From assembly GCA_914767715.1 (NCBI GenBank), contig OU612072.1, positions 6,388,001 to 6,452,000 of the forward strand: DNA of 64,000 bases, in the 5' to 3' direction. Every line of letters starts with the position of its first letter. Position 1 is the stretch's first letter. This stretch comes from Membranipora membranacea. Lineage: Eukaryota; Bryozoa; Gymnolaemata; Cheilostomatida; Membraniporidae. The notes beneath the pieces are model-generated. The model was not told the origin of the DNA. It worked only from the letters and a program-made list of their open reading frames with translations, and did not search any database. The translations under genes and the position numbers were made by a program. Shown piece after piece: positions 11,517-24,400 of the stretch.

Positions 11517-14500
11517 CTAAGTTTCAGTTAGCGGGACATCGACATATGTCGGATATTTTACTATGACTTTTTTGTCCTCAGTCTTATAGCTTGGATAAAG
11601 TCCTATAGCCCCAGTCCTTTTATTTGATCCTTTGCTATACCCGTCCCAGTGATTACCGGCTATTCCAACTATGTCTCCGGGCTCTAAGGCTATCTCATCT
11701 GAAAATTGCAACAACAATTAATTACCTGAGATTATCATATTAATGAAGCACTGTTTGAAGAGCGGTTGGGGGGGGGGGGCTCCATAGAGACCAATGATCG
11801 ATATAAACGCAGTAACGATGTGATGTAAAACATATCACACTCACATCACTGCTACTTCAAGCATGATGGCTTCAGTTATAGACTTTTTTGCAAATAAATG
11901 AAGTTCAATCAGCAGAAGTTCAGGAGAAGAGTGATAAAATTCTTACCTCTATTATCAGGATAATGTTTATATAATACTGTCTCCTCATGGCCTCCTTGTC
12001 CGCCAAAGTAATATATATCATCTAACGAATGAAACCAGTGACTCGGGTCTGGGTGAAGAGTTTGCATTATTTCATAAGCTACTCTGCATACCTATAACCA
12101 AAATATATATGCAAATAAATCAGTTTTTGTTTGTAAAGCAAACAGCAAGGCAACGAAGTCTAGGGACAATGTTATAAAGGGGTTGGAAAGTGCACAAATT
12201 TAAAAACACTTGTATATTTGGAGTTATCCTGTGCTTGGACCAAAGAGGAAGCAACTTCATTTGTATGAAATATATGGATTTCAATTGATCAGATGCAAGT
12301 GTTTCTGCACTATGTCCTGTTGATGTAAAATCTGAAAGCATAGATGTGACGTTGCATATCCAACCTTTAAAACTTTACACTTGACAATGACCAATGATTC
12401 CAAAGATAAAGCCTCCAACTAGTGGTTGTGTCCACATACCTGAGAGGAGAAAGTACAGACTAGGTAATCAGTCATAGATAGCATCTGTATATCTATTATG
12501 ACACCCCTCAGTGAATTATCTGTGTATCTACTGGACATTCCAGCAGACTGGGATATAGAGGTATCTCCAAAAAATTCATAATCTGGATATCTAAAACAAT
12601 CAGTAAAAATCTAAATCACATACAGAAAAATTGTTCTGCCTGACTGATTATCATTTCTGTCCATATCTATAAATATATTTTTCTTTCTTTTCTTATTTTC
12701 CTTTGTTTATAACATATACATATGAAAACCTCAATAAAAACCTGATAATACAAAATCAGTGGGGGTTTGTATAAGCTTGTGTGATGGGAGTGCACACATC
12801 CGAGAAGTGAATAGTGGGGTTGTTAATAATACATGCTATCAACCCATTCTTTATTGGAGATCGGTTAAGCTTTCAAGCCGATGCCAGGTGATTGATGCCC
12901 CAGGAGACATGGTGTTTGGGCGCTTTCTTGATTTGCTCTTCCAGCCAGGGTGTGTATTTAATGGAGACGGTGCACTTGGTCACCGCTTGCTGTTCAATAT
13001 CATCCGATTGGTGGTTTTGGGGGAGCTTTCTCGATTGATTGGCTCGTACCCCAGCAGCGGGTGCGTTTATATTTCCTCTCCGTATGATAAGAATTGTTTT
13101 TCTTGACAAATTGCTTTGCACCAACAAGCTATAGATGTCATACAATAGTAACTCCTAATGACAAAGGCACCCGTGAACTCCGTGGCAACATAAATATCAA
13201 TATCAAACACACACATAATGACTCAAGAACAACAAAACTAAATGACTCACTTTTTCCTAGCTTCTGGAAGCACTGATGGGTCATCTGACGCTATATAAAC
13301 TCTTCTCTTGTCTATTTTGTTAGGGATTCTTTCCTGTGTCATGAACCACTGGTCCACATGTTCCATATACTCCTCAATACCGTGAAATGCTGCTTCTGTT
13401 CCAACCTTGTCGGTGCGACGTACATGTATACTACCACAGACAAATGTACAATAATTACTATACCAGTACTGTCAGTAAGAATGATCTTTACCATAAGGTT
13501 CAGAAAAGACACAGAGAACTAAGATATACTGTATCTCGGAATCTGAGTCACAAAAAAGCTTATCGGTTTGTAAAACATATTTGGATCAAAAATTACATTC
13601 ACGATTTTGGGCATGAGAGTATTTTATATGTTGTTGACCATTTCCAGACAAAAATCTTCATCTAACATCATGTTTGTTTCATGCAACAATGCAGGTTATC
13701 AGCACTGTTTTGAGTCTTCAAGATACAAATTATCTAGGTAAGGGTCACAGGATAGCTCACCCGACTATTGGATTTTTGAAGTTCATCTTTTCTTTTGTAC
13801 TGTCTATATCGTCCTGTAAATGTTTCTGTGGTCTCATTAAATATTTAACAAACTGAGATATAAACCATACAGATGGATCTCCATGTAATGTTCTACAACA
13901 GAAGACATATTAAATAATTATATCTTCTGGTTTTATGCAAGTAGAGTTACATATATACTGTACAGAAGTAAATGTTAGCTAGAGATAAGTTAAGCTAGAG
14001 ATAAGTTTAGCTAGAGATAAATTTAGCTAGCCCAGGTGGCAGCTTATACAAGGCAATGAGGATGAGTAAATATCACTTTGTCTATTCCAAATCTATGCGT
14101 GGCGGTGAAATTTTCCTCGAGCACATACTTTTGTCCTCTAGGGTAGATAAAAGTAACAGAACAATGAGTTGACAGTACCTTAATTATTGTATCGTCAGAA
14201 ACAGCTAAAAAAACACCTCGGTCATACGAGGATATAACGGAAATAGTGAAATTCTCATACTAAGACAATTAATATTGGTACATGTTGTTCAGTAAATGTC
14301 GTTAGATCACCAGATCTTTCTTGGTCGGAGGACTGAAAAAACATTAGGCGCCAAGTTGCTCTCAGTTTGCAGGCAGGTCAGAGCAAAACTAGGCCATCAA
14401 CAGCGCACAGTAGTCAGTAGACTGCAGCAGGTTCGATCCAAAGACCTCAACGCTTGTGTATTCGAGGGCAGGCGCCCTAACCAACGGGGCTACTTCCTAC

Positions 14501-17500
14501 CATATGCAAAATAGTAATAAACCCAAATGTTGCAGTAAATTTCATGGCGAAATACAGACTATTCAAACCAGTGGTGAGCGCAGTACAGCCAGATGAAGCT
14601 AGGGTTTCAACATCTTGAGTCAGTAATGCTGACCTCTTGTTTATCATGTACAAGTGATGGCGAACAAGTCTCAGCTTTTTGTGGATGGGAGGGGAGCTGA
14701 TGGTGGCAATAATAAGCTCTGCAATATGCAAGACAGTAATAACTCACTGTAGCCTTTGAGCGAGATCCTCAGGGAAAGATAGAGGCATATATGGGGGACG
14801 GGCGTGTAAAGCATCAACAATTGGCATCACAACGACATCAACATCCTTAGTCTGAGATTCCCCTATAAAATAAGTATGATACATAAAATTTGTGACAGAT
14901 CTTCAAACAGATTTAACAGGACACTGAACCAAGGCAGGTCTGACTCAGCTAAGGATGTGTGTAATAACTAAAGGAGGCTCTATTGAATTATTTACAATAT
15001 CATTATATCTATAACCTCAAACCACGATTGTGAAGGGCAAGATGAAACTATACCATATTCAGTCCAGCTTTCTAAAATATATTTACAGTGAGCATGAAAT
15101 TTGCTTTTCAGCGATGGTCATCCAAGATTATTATCAGCGTTATCGGACAAGGCTGACTCGTGCTTCGACATATTAGCTTGTGTGGGTGTTTTTCATGGGT
15201 GACAATCAGGACAGCCGTCACTCTAGTCTTCGGACTATCTGACTGAGCCCTTGTTCTTCCTTTATTTTTATTTTAGCGACAAAACCACGCTCATCAAAGA
15301 ATTTATCATCTTACAATATCAATTCTAAATGACATTTCATGAAATTGAGTCATCGACGACAGCAATTGTAGTGAGCCTATCTTCAGAGTTAAGTTTCACT
15401 TCATTATGGACATTATTATTGTTAGAATATTGGTTATCTTAATACTGTGTAAAATATAGAAATTTTAGTTAGGCTTGATCATCAGGGACTTGCTGCGAGA
15501 TCATTACTGATACGTAACAGCCAAAAGGAGTGCTCAGTATAATCTTAGAGGAAACTTACCGTTCCAGTTACGTTTGGTCTGACCCTCTGAAACATCTGTA
15601 CATGAGTCACTGACTGGTTTGAAAACTGAATCCCATCCCTTAGAGGCATACCTCCAACCCTGTAAACACAGTCATCAAATAAATAGTTGTGTGTGTGAGT
15701 ATAGGAGTCCGAGATAGAGTAGAAATGCACATCAATATGAGGGGAACTTGAGCAGAGCATGAGAACCCAGATATTTGGTTATAGTGTAGAGTGGAAAAAA
15801 TAGTACTGGTTTTGAATTTCGGATATAAATTTGACCGCTCAGTAGGATAGAGCACATAGGACATACCTGGAAATCATATGGTCAACAAAACATGGATTTG
15901 AAATATTCAGATACAGCACACAAGGGATAACTTATTGAAAGATATATAATAACTCACTCGTGACTGTAGTATCATAGTCCTTTCAGTGCCGTAAGCGATC
16001 ATAAAACAGTAAATAGCATGATGCAGCTGACAACCGAATCCGCAGCCTTTATTTAAGTCACACACCAACTTCTTAGCTTTAGAACAGTCCTGAGGATTCT
16101 ATAAACATAGATAAGCATATAGAGAAATATACTTGCATATAAAGAGTCATAAACGGGTGATGAAATACAATTTAGTGGAAACTTTTAAGTAATTCGGAGT
16201 TGTTCACTCTCTGAGGTAGTGCGTCAAGGAGAAGACAACTCTTAAATAAAAGTGGAAATTGAGCTAGATTAAAATGCCCGACTAGTTATATTTTACGCTA
16301 CATCATCACCGATACATATCGTTGTACCTGTCACATTCCTAAGCTATCGGAGAGAGAGAAAAACAGAAAACTTATTCTTTATTTTGACGAAAAATCTTAG
16401 GGCTAGACATTTTTGTTCAAATGTAGCAATGTAGGCTACAACGACCGACCCTCAAAGGTATGAATCAGCCTGTGTACCCCTGACAAAATATCTGGCTCTT
16501 GAGGATATTTATGGGTAGGCATGCTGCAGTTAAATGATGAAGCCAAGTTACTCATTGTTTTCGACTTGAATATATGACAAGGGGCTATCATGTCATAGAT
16601 TTTAAGACGAGTATGTAAGTAAGTTCACCTGGAGATTGTATATTCTTCTCTGCATGAGGTCTTGTAGTTCTCTGTGCTCATTCTCTCTCCAATCCTGATT
16701 ATTATCTACATTACTCAACGTCATCAAATCTACCTCTATCGATCTACAGAAACGATGAGAGAAAGAAACCTGGTCAGTTCATACTAATGATCAGTGTAAA
16801 TTTAAAAGTCCTAATATGACTATATCATTTATGAGACCTAAAGTCACACTAGAAACGATTATGTTTGCAGTATTTGTAGAGTATTTGTCAATGTGTCATT
16901 AATTGGGTATTGGTTTAGCTCATGGATGGATAGTTGGAGAAATTCACCAGGTCCTTATATATTATGTCATAGATGCTACTTGATATGTCAAAGGAAAGAG
17001 CGCTGGTGTTTGCGACTTGAATATTTAGACCTATTACAGCGATACAACCTGACTCAGATAACAGCATTAATGCCTGACCGCAGTAAGTTCGTCAGTGACA
17101 ATGCTTACCAGCAAAAACATGCGGCTTCAATTATTATATCACACAGCATGGAACAAAAATAAATGGATTTGAAATTTAAAAAAAAACATATTTTGCAATT
17201 AAACATTATTGATTAGCTCAGTTGGTTAGGGCACCTTAGGGCACCTGACCTCACACGAGCAAGTGTTGGAGGTTCTGGGTTGCAATCTCACTGCAACCTG
17301 ATCAACAAACCGAGAGCAACTGGGCGCCGAATATGGCACCTTTATTTCTCAGTCTTCGGACAGAGACAAAAACTTGCGGCTATCATTGGCAGATCCTAGT
17401 TTGACTAAGGTGTTAGAATATTTACCTGTGTCTGTGTCCAATATCGTCCAGAATCTTATTGGCTGCATCATTGTTGAGTTTCTTGAGCTGAGATTTAGTA

Positions 17501-20077
17501 TAGAACCACAACTCCTGTACATTATTAGTCACTTTAAATCTGGCCATTTCGTGGTCATAACTAGGCCCTGACCCTGGAACAGGAAAAAGATAGGTCCTTT
17601 CAAGAAAGCACGAAAAATATGCAAGTAAAAATTGACCGCTAGAAATAGAAATGAGATTAACCGCACTGACTGAGAATTAATCTGAACGGTCTAGGACTCC
17701 AAGTGGAGCTTTATATTTCATTAAAACTAGAAACCGGATTTTGTTAGCCCATAATACTACTAAGCTGGAGTTATCAAGAGATATTCTCCACTATGTCACA
17801 AATCGATTCAAGAGAACTAGACAAAAAATGATGAACCAAAATCCCATATTACCGGTCGAGTCCCTAGTGTGCGAAAGACTGATATCTAAATAGACTAATG
17901 GTGACAGATTAAATTATTCCCAAAACACAACGCTCAGATATACAGCAGGTAAATGTGTTTGTTACAAACCTGGTGTGGCTATAACTCCATGTTTTCCTCC
18001 TTGTACAAAATCCTGGCCTTGACTTTGCAAGGACCGCAACTCCTGAACAGCTGTCTCGAGGTTTTGTACCTGCCATACATAAAATATGAATAATTTAGCG
18101 TTTCATTTGAAGCAATGCACCCTAGGGGAGCAAAGTATTCAGAGGATGAAAAGTTTACCCATGAGCCATCAACAGCTTAGAAAATCTACCAAAACTGTAT
18201 ACGATGCAGGGCTAAAATTACTCTGTATGTTACAGTTTTGTATGAAATAACACTACACCTGTAAGAATTGCTTAACAAATGAGGGAGTGCGGCGTTTGTC
18301 AGATTACCAGGTATATATTAGTCTGAGCCCCCAGACTTCCCCCGGTGGGGGGGGGGATGTATTTGCACGCTGCCACTGAGTCTGGAGTTGAGATTGATTT
18401 CATTTAGCCTCGGCTAATACATTCACAGCCCCAGTTTATTCTTGGTTAGGAAAGGGAAGCACTATAAACCTAAATTTTAAAAGTTAATTATTCTGTAGTA
18501 ACATTAAGTCATTAATCTGTATACGATGGTGACTGGATAAAGTCAAAACATACTGGTAGTCCTAGGACTTTCTGACAGACCAATTAAGACAGCCATATCT
18601 GAATTCAAATAGATTGATCGATGTATATATGGCACTGTTATATCGTATCTGGGAGCATCAGAAGCATTGATGGCATACTAGATAGAGCGGATATCTATAT
18701 CATTATAATATATCCATCACCTATCCTATTCTTAGCAGGCATCAAAATTACGAGATCACAAAATTATGACACAAGCGAGCGAAGATGGTTCGAGTTAGAT
18801 GTTACCTCACCTTATCCATACACTGATCTTTGCTTAGTTTTGCATCTTTGAGTTTATCATTCATATCATCCACTTCTGATCCGACCTGGGCAACTTTCTG
18901 ATCAAAAGCCGTTTTCCTATAAAAAATTCTATAACATATATAACAAATACTATATGAGTGATGTGTATTGACAATGCATGACTATCAATCATCGGGATAG
19001 ACACAAACTAATGGGAATACTATACATTGAGCAAATAGATTAAATCGTTTAATCCTACTCTCATACACTCATACGCTTTCATCCATGTCATGGATAAACG
19101 GTACTACAAGGTACCATTTTATGGGATTCTGATGCCATGGACAAGAGGATGAGAGTCGGAGAACTCTGCAGTTACACATCACAATAACAGCCTAATAACC
19201 TGTAGGCCTATGGTAATTTAGGAGCAATCAGTTTGTAACAATCGGCTAGTTCCATGAAAACGCAGTGATTATGACAGGTTATAGGCCTTAATAAAGGAAC
19301 ATGGAATAACAAAAACATCTGGCTATACAGCAAATGCTTCAGGAACATAGGCCTAACCAAGTCTACAAAATGTTGTGCATAAAAAAAGGGTGTAATTTTC
19401 AGCCTCAATTTTTTGCAAAGTTGTTGAGTTGAGTCACACCACAGAGTATGGGGGCACAGCGTTAACCCGTGTTGATTGCTGGAATTGATGATGGGTTCCT
19501 ATAACAACAAGTTATGCCTTTTGGCTTTGATGTAAACGAACCACGGGACTTGCAGGATGTTTAATGAGTGAATAATGTGTGAGCCTACTAGTAAGTATCT
19601 GTATCAGACTACCAAAATTATCCGTCTTCCAAGAGTAGACATCAGGAACCTACAGTGGGCCAAAAACCTCAACCAAAATCAAAGTGAACATTGGATCTAT
19701 TAAACTCAAAAACATTTGACAATAAAAAATGAGCCTAAAGTACTGGAAGGAATTTTGTAATACTATGACTTTCAATTCCTCCCGCCTGTCTGCTTCGCTA
19801 CAAAACTGGAGACTATGATTTTTACTTGACACAGATCATACGCTACTCTCCAGGTAGCCTTCATAAAGATTCCAACTAACCTCAATGAAATAGCTTCATC
19901 TTTCAGTTGCTTGTTTTTCTTGCTGAGATCTTCTACATTATCCAAAGCTCTGCGTAATTGTCTAGTTATCTCACGCATCTCAGGGCTATCCTCGGGCTGT
20001 GAGCGCGAGAACAACAAAAACATCCCAAATAGCCATACTCCAACAAAGAGTCCAACAACTGTTTTGCGATTGAGCAT
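11517..20077 (-). CDS. FUT8: Alpha-(1,6)-fucosyltransferase (GT23), complete
   Basis: The enzyme transfers fucose from GDP-fucose to the innermost GlcNAc of N-glycans in the Golgi. Thirteen coding exons (603 aa; vertebrate FUT8 is about 575), in order: 19881-20077, 18811-18916, 17970-18069, 17426-17573, 16629-16743, 15958-16098, 15560-15659, 14748-14862, 13761-13892, 13251-13430, 12440-12590, 11947-12091, 11517-11698. Residues about 6-24 are a type II signal anchor ([18 protein letters not shown]), followed by a coiled-coil stem. The catalytic domain has the Cys-rich block [10 protein letters not shown] and [17 protein letters not shown], the nucleotide-sugar motif [15 protein letters not shown] near residue 387, and YTDNSLRGV. 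The C-terminal SH3-like domain has [10 protein letters not shown] and GLYPSYK. All junctions are GT-AG and in frame. An acceptor at 20107-20108 suggests a further non-coding 5' exon. Confidence 0.97.
13965..14075. repeat. Copy of the GTTAGCTA dispersed repeat, with three 16-bp tandem units
   Basis: After GTAAATGTTAGCTAG come three near-identical units of AGCTAGAGATAAGTTT type, then GCTAGCCCAGGTGGCAGCTT and GAGTAAATATCA. Similar motif strings occur at about 24650-24770, 26315-26390, 33205-33350 and 51170-51310. It lies in the FUT8 intron between the exons at 14748-14862 and 13761-13892. Confidence 0.5.
14296..14500 (-). mobile_element. tRNA-derived SINE (family 1), minus orientation
   Basis: Read on the minus strand the segment starts AGTAGCCCCGTTGGTTAGGG (A-box-like), continues through a degenerate B-box (GATCGAACCTG), then a body with CTCTGACCTGCCTGCAAACT and GAGAGCAACTTGGCGCC. 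The same body occurs in the plus-strand copies near 17210, 22790, 31240 and 43020. It lies in a FUT8 intron. Confidence 0.75.
17205..17365 (+). mobile_element. tRNA-derived SINE (family 1), truncated
   Basis: GATTAGCTCAGTTGGTTAGG is an A-box-like tRNA start, and GGTTCTGGGTTGCAATCTCA is a decayed B-box region. The tail keeps CCGAGAGCAACTGGGCGCC and CAGTCTTCGGA as in the other copies, while part of the body is missing. It lies in the FUT8 intron between the exons at 17426-17573 and 16629-16743. Confidence 0.7.
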
Positions 20078-21458
20078 CTTCAGCGTTTAAAGCGTCACCG
20101 CAGCTCCTGAAATTTAAAGCCAATCATGAAAAATAAGAGCATAGCAGACCTATGCAGTGGCAAATTTATGGAAAATGAACACGTTATAATTATTACGATA
20201 AAGATTGGGCCTATGCTGTGTCACTTCAACGAGATTCCTTTCAAGATTAATGAACCAGTCTGTCTTCTCTCTGATAATGCGAACAGTAAGGGCCTATCAA
20301 GTAACGTCTTATTTGAGAGATTCAGAAACAGATTATGGCTACTTGAATGTATTGTATTTCTCAATTTTGGCCTTATCTTGCAGGACAACAAAGTCTTCAA
20401 AATCAGACAATAATTCAATATGAACAGAATTATTTCTTTCTTTTTCCGGTCAACATAGGCCTATACAAACTGAAGTACTCAAGATACAACGCAAAAGTAG
20501 TACTTCACACAAATCTTCAGATAAGAATCCTTTGAAGTATTCTCCCTAAATGTATTTTCTCTACCTCTCTGGTCTAGCAGGACCATCACTAGGGTAGTTA
20601 GTTTTTGTTATCTCTTAATTTTCTGTCTGTGAGCAATGGACAGAACTGTACTTACATCAAAGACAACACCACGCTAGACCGCCTAGGGGGGGCGTAAGGG
20701 GGCGTGCCTCAGTTTTTGGACATAACAACTACATAAGGTTTGGACATTGTTCCAGAATACCATCCCATGGGCAGGGCATTTGGGTTCAGAGCGGGTACAA
20801 GTACCCATCCAGTAGGGCATCAGTAGTATTGTCCTCTGATTGTCCTTAGTTTTTCACATCCCATATTGTCCGGGGCAGAAAACTGTATTTGTTAATATTT
20901 CATTGCTGCCACCAACCTCTTGATTGATGTGAGCACAGGTTATAAATGTATTGTGACAAATGGTGCATCTCATTATCTTATATTTAGCTATAATATACAT
21001 ACGCCAACTGGATTTTGATTTATAAAATGATTATTTATTGATTGATCCCACTAGTCACTGACTGAGACTTTTTTCCCTGCCAGTGCAGAGGTGTGACAAA
21101 TAATAACCTATGCAAAAGCATTACCAGAGGTTTCTTATTTTATGAGCAACAGTGTAATCCTATATAGACCTTCTTTGTTTACTGCTCAACCTTCCATTGA
21201 GTGCTGAGGCCTTTGAAAGTGCAGACTTTTTTCCTTGTATGTCTTTGATTTTCAATTTTTTCTCCAACAATCCCTTAGTCACATTTCATTGTGTGAAAAA
21301 GGTTTGAAGAAGGGCACTGGTTGAAATCTCGTAGGATGCTATTCTTTATAGAATCTAGGCATTTATCACGAGGTCAAGGTTACCGGATAAAGCTTTTTAA
21401 CCAATCAGCTTTATTACAGGCTTGATATGCAGGTCTGTTATGCTTGAAATTGACAAAC
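20078..21458. promoter_or_regulatory. Divergent intergenic region between FUT8 and FAM161
   Basis: The two start codons face away from each other across 1381 bases, so any promoters are shared or back-to-back. An acceptor at 20107-20108 on the minus strand implies FUT8 transcription begins further right. The locally GC-rich patch near 20670-20710 (CGCTAGACCGCCTAGG, then a G-run) is a candidate start region. I recognise no TATA box in a decisive position. Confidence 0.45.
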
Positions 21459-24400
21459 ATGGCAACGGATCATCAAATCTCAGTTATCACAAATTCTAGT
21501 GTGAAACCACCAGTGAGGCCAGATGATGGATTGCCTCATACACTTCATGAGAGAGTAAGCACACATGGCTATTGGGAGCAAACAGAAAACTTAACAGAAT
21601 CGGATGAGGAGATGGCTTTCCACCAACCAAAAGGAAAGGTTTGTGCTCAACATCTGAGCTTTGAAATGAATGAGGCATCAAATCAACTATCAAATGAAAA
21701 TGAATTCATTATATATAATGTATTAAAATGACTTATTACTTAATATTATGTTTTATTTTTCTCATTTGAATTGAATAGATGGATGATATTGATAGTGGCA
21801 AACTTAATTGACTGTAGCCCTTTCTCATAAGGGTCCTCCTTTATTTATGAGTCTTGTTGTTGTTGTTGTAAATTTGCCTGGGGGGTCTTTCAATTAGAAA
21901 CAGCCAAAATCGCAATATTATCGCTCACTCACTGAGTGAGCGATACCTGCTAGGGGTCTCGCTTTCAGATCGCTCAGTCACTTGATGAAACTATATACAT
22001 TCTGAGTGAGCGATTTGGGAGCGATTTTCTCTAATTGAAACACCAAGCGAGTGATAATTTTGAGCGATGTGATAGTGATGTGATAGTGATAACTTGCTTT
22101 AGTAAAGGATCACTCTTTCTAATTGAAAGACCCCTCAGAGTGACTCCTCTCAACAGAAAAGTGACTCCCTCTCCAGTTCATCACTGTTCCCATCAATCAA
22201 ATTACTTGCAATGATGTTCTACCATCCTGAAACTGCTTCTTATTGGAAATATTTTGTATGTACTTTGTGTTGTTGGCTTGATATAATTGACCACTCAATC
22301 TGATATAAATGCTACTTCCACTTCCGTTCATTATGGTCACTATTCTTTCCTAATCTTTGATAAAGGTGAAGCATGAATACGCACTAAGCCCTCGTGACCC
22401 AAAGATTGAGCGGCTGGCTGAAGATATGGACACCCTGACAGATGATCAGTTCTATTCACGGCTACAGGAACTCAAGTCTGACCATCAGCAGACCCTGCAG
22501 ATGTGTGAAAAAGCCTACAAGGATAAGGTATAAATATTGACTTATGTCTACGAGTATGATTTAATTTTGTTGAGTAATTTTCTGTAGCTTCCTGTCATCA
22601 GCGTAAGTGATGTAATGTGAAAATTAAAGACAGAGTTTTATATTGTTTTATCAGTACATACCCAAGCTTTCTAAGGACTATAACAGACTGACAAATCATC
22701 AGCTTATAACACAATCTCTATATATATATATATATGCAAAACTTATCACCAGTGGAGTCTTCTTCATCTGATTACGTAACTGGATAGGAGTAGGATGTGG
22801 CTCAGATGGCTAGAGCGCTGGGCTTACAGCGTGCAAGCGTTGAAAATGTTGGGCTCATATCCCACTGTTCACTGACTACTTGGGTTTGATCGTCCCCTAG
22901 TTAATGTAGCCTACTCCTGCCTATGAACTGAGAGAGAACTGACGCAAACAGGCAGCCGCTATATCCACCAAGTCTTCGGGATGTGTTGAGTGATATGACC
23001 TTACCATTTTAACCACCATTATTTTTTAAATAACAGATAAATGAGATGACGAGTAACGATTACGTTACACAGGACAGGGTGAGAGATATGTCAAAGCCTC
23101 CTCTTCCACCATCGATAAAAACCCGCCATGCCTGGGATAGTGATAGAAATATAACCTATGAGAGCTCATTCTTCAGGTAGGTCGGATCACCACCAGGTCG
23201 GTTAGTCTGGGTGGTCTTTCAATTAGAATGATCGATGCTTTACTAAAGCAGGTTATCACTGCCTAATCGCTCAAAATTATCTCTCGCTTGGTCTTTCAAT
23301 TACAAATCGCAGGCATAGCTCACTCACTGAGTGAGTGATCAGATTGCGATTTTGGCTGTTTCTAATTCAAAGACCCTCCTGATCGCTCTCTCACTGAGTG
23401 AGTGATACCTGCTAGGGTCGCGCTCAGAAATCGTTCACTCATTGATGGAGCTATATGTATATACATTCTGAGTGAACAATTTGGGAGCGATTGTGTCTAA
23501 TAGAAATACCATGTGAGTGGTTTTTTTGAGTGATGTGATAGTGATAATTTGCATTAGTAAAGCATCGATCATTCTAATTGAATGACCCCCTGTTTAGCGT
23601 TGAATATTGCGGCCACCCAGGGAAATATTACTAATGAATTCTGTTTAGCTCTAAGATCTCCAAATGAGACTTCGATAGTGGTCTTATGGGCAAATTATTT
23701 GCAAAAAACTGGGAGTAAAATAAATGGCTGAGTGATAATGTCAGTGATTTTAACGAGTGACATCGTAAAAATGTCAATGTTACACATAGTCTGAGCCCCC
23801 CCCACGGATTTGATACCCTGATTTTGACAATCAGTTTGTGTCAATATTTACTCATCCAGTGAAAGTTTTTGGACTTTTCCTTGAGTAAACCAGTTTAAGT
23901 TTGTCAGTAACTGAGGCTGGAAAGCAAAGGATTAACTTTAATCACTCTTATAAATTACTCTTATTGATTTGGTTTCAGTTGGGAGCTTCTGCAATGGCCA
24001 TTCTGGCCTCACATCATCTGTAAATACTGTAAAACTAATTTGAATTATTTCATGACAGTAATGCACAATAACAAACATGGTATCGATCGCCCTACTTGGC
24101 GACTAGTAAAGTATCCTGACTGAAGCTGGCTTGGAAGTCCAAAAATTCAATTCAGTCGCTACTGGTGCAGTAAAAGTACACTATGATAATTTGAGCTACC
24201 CATGAGCTTTCATATTATGCCATAACTAATACCTTTTGCATTTCAATAATTACAAGCATGTAGCTTATTATACAGCCACAGTTATTCCGGTGTCTCTGGT
24301 AGCCCTATTAATTTTGTTTTTATTTCAGACAAACGACAGAATCATCAGTGGATGATGACAGTGATTATGAGGTCAACAGAGCCATGAGAAGTTACGATAA

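Noticed and set aside
21444-21446. TTG upstream of the FAM161 ATG as a start
   Set aside because: Nuclear genes of animals start at ATG; the ATG at 21459 has a good context.
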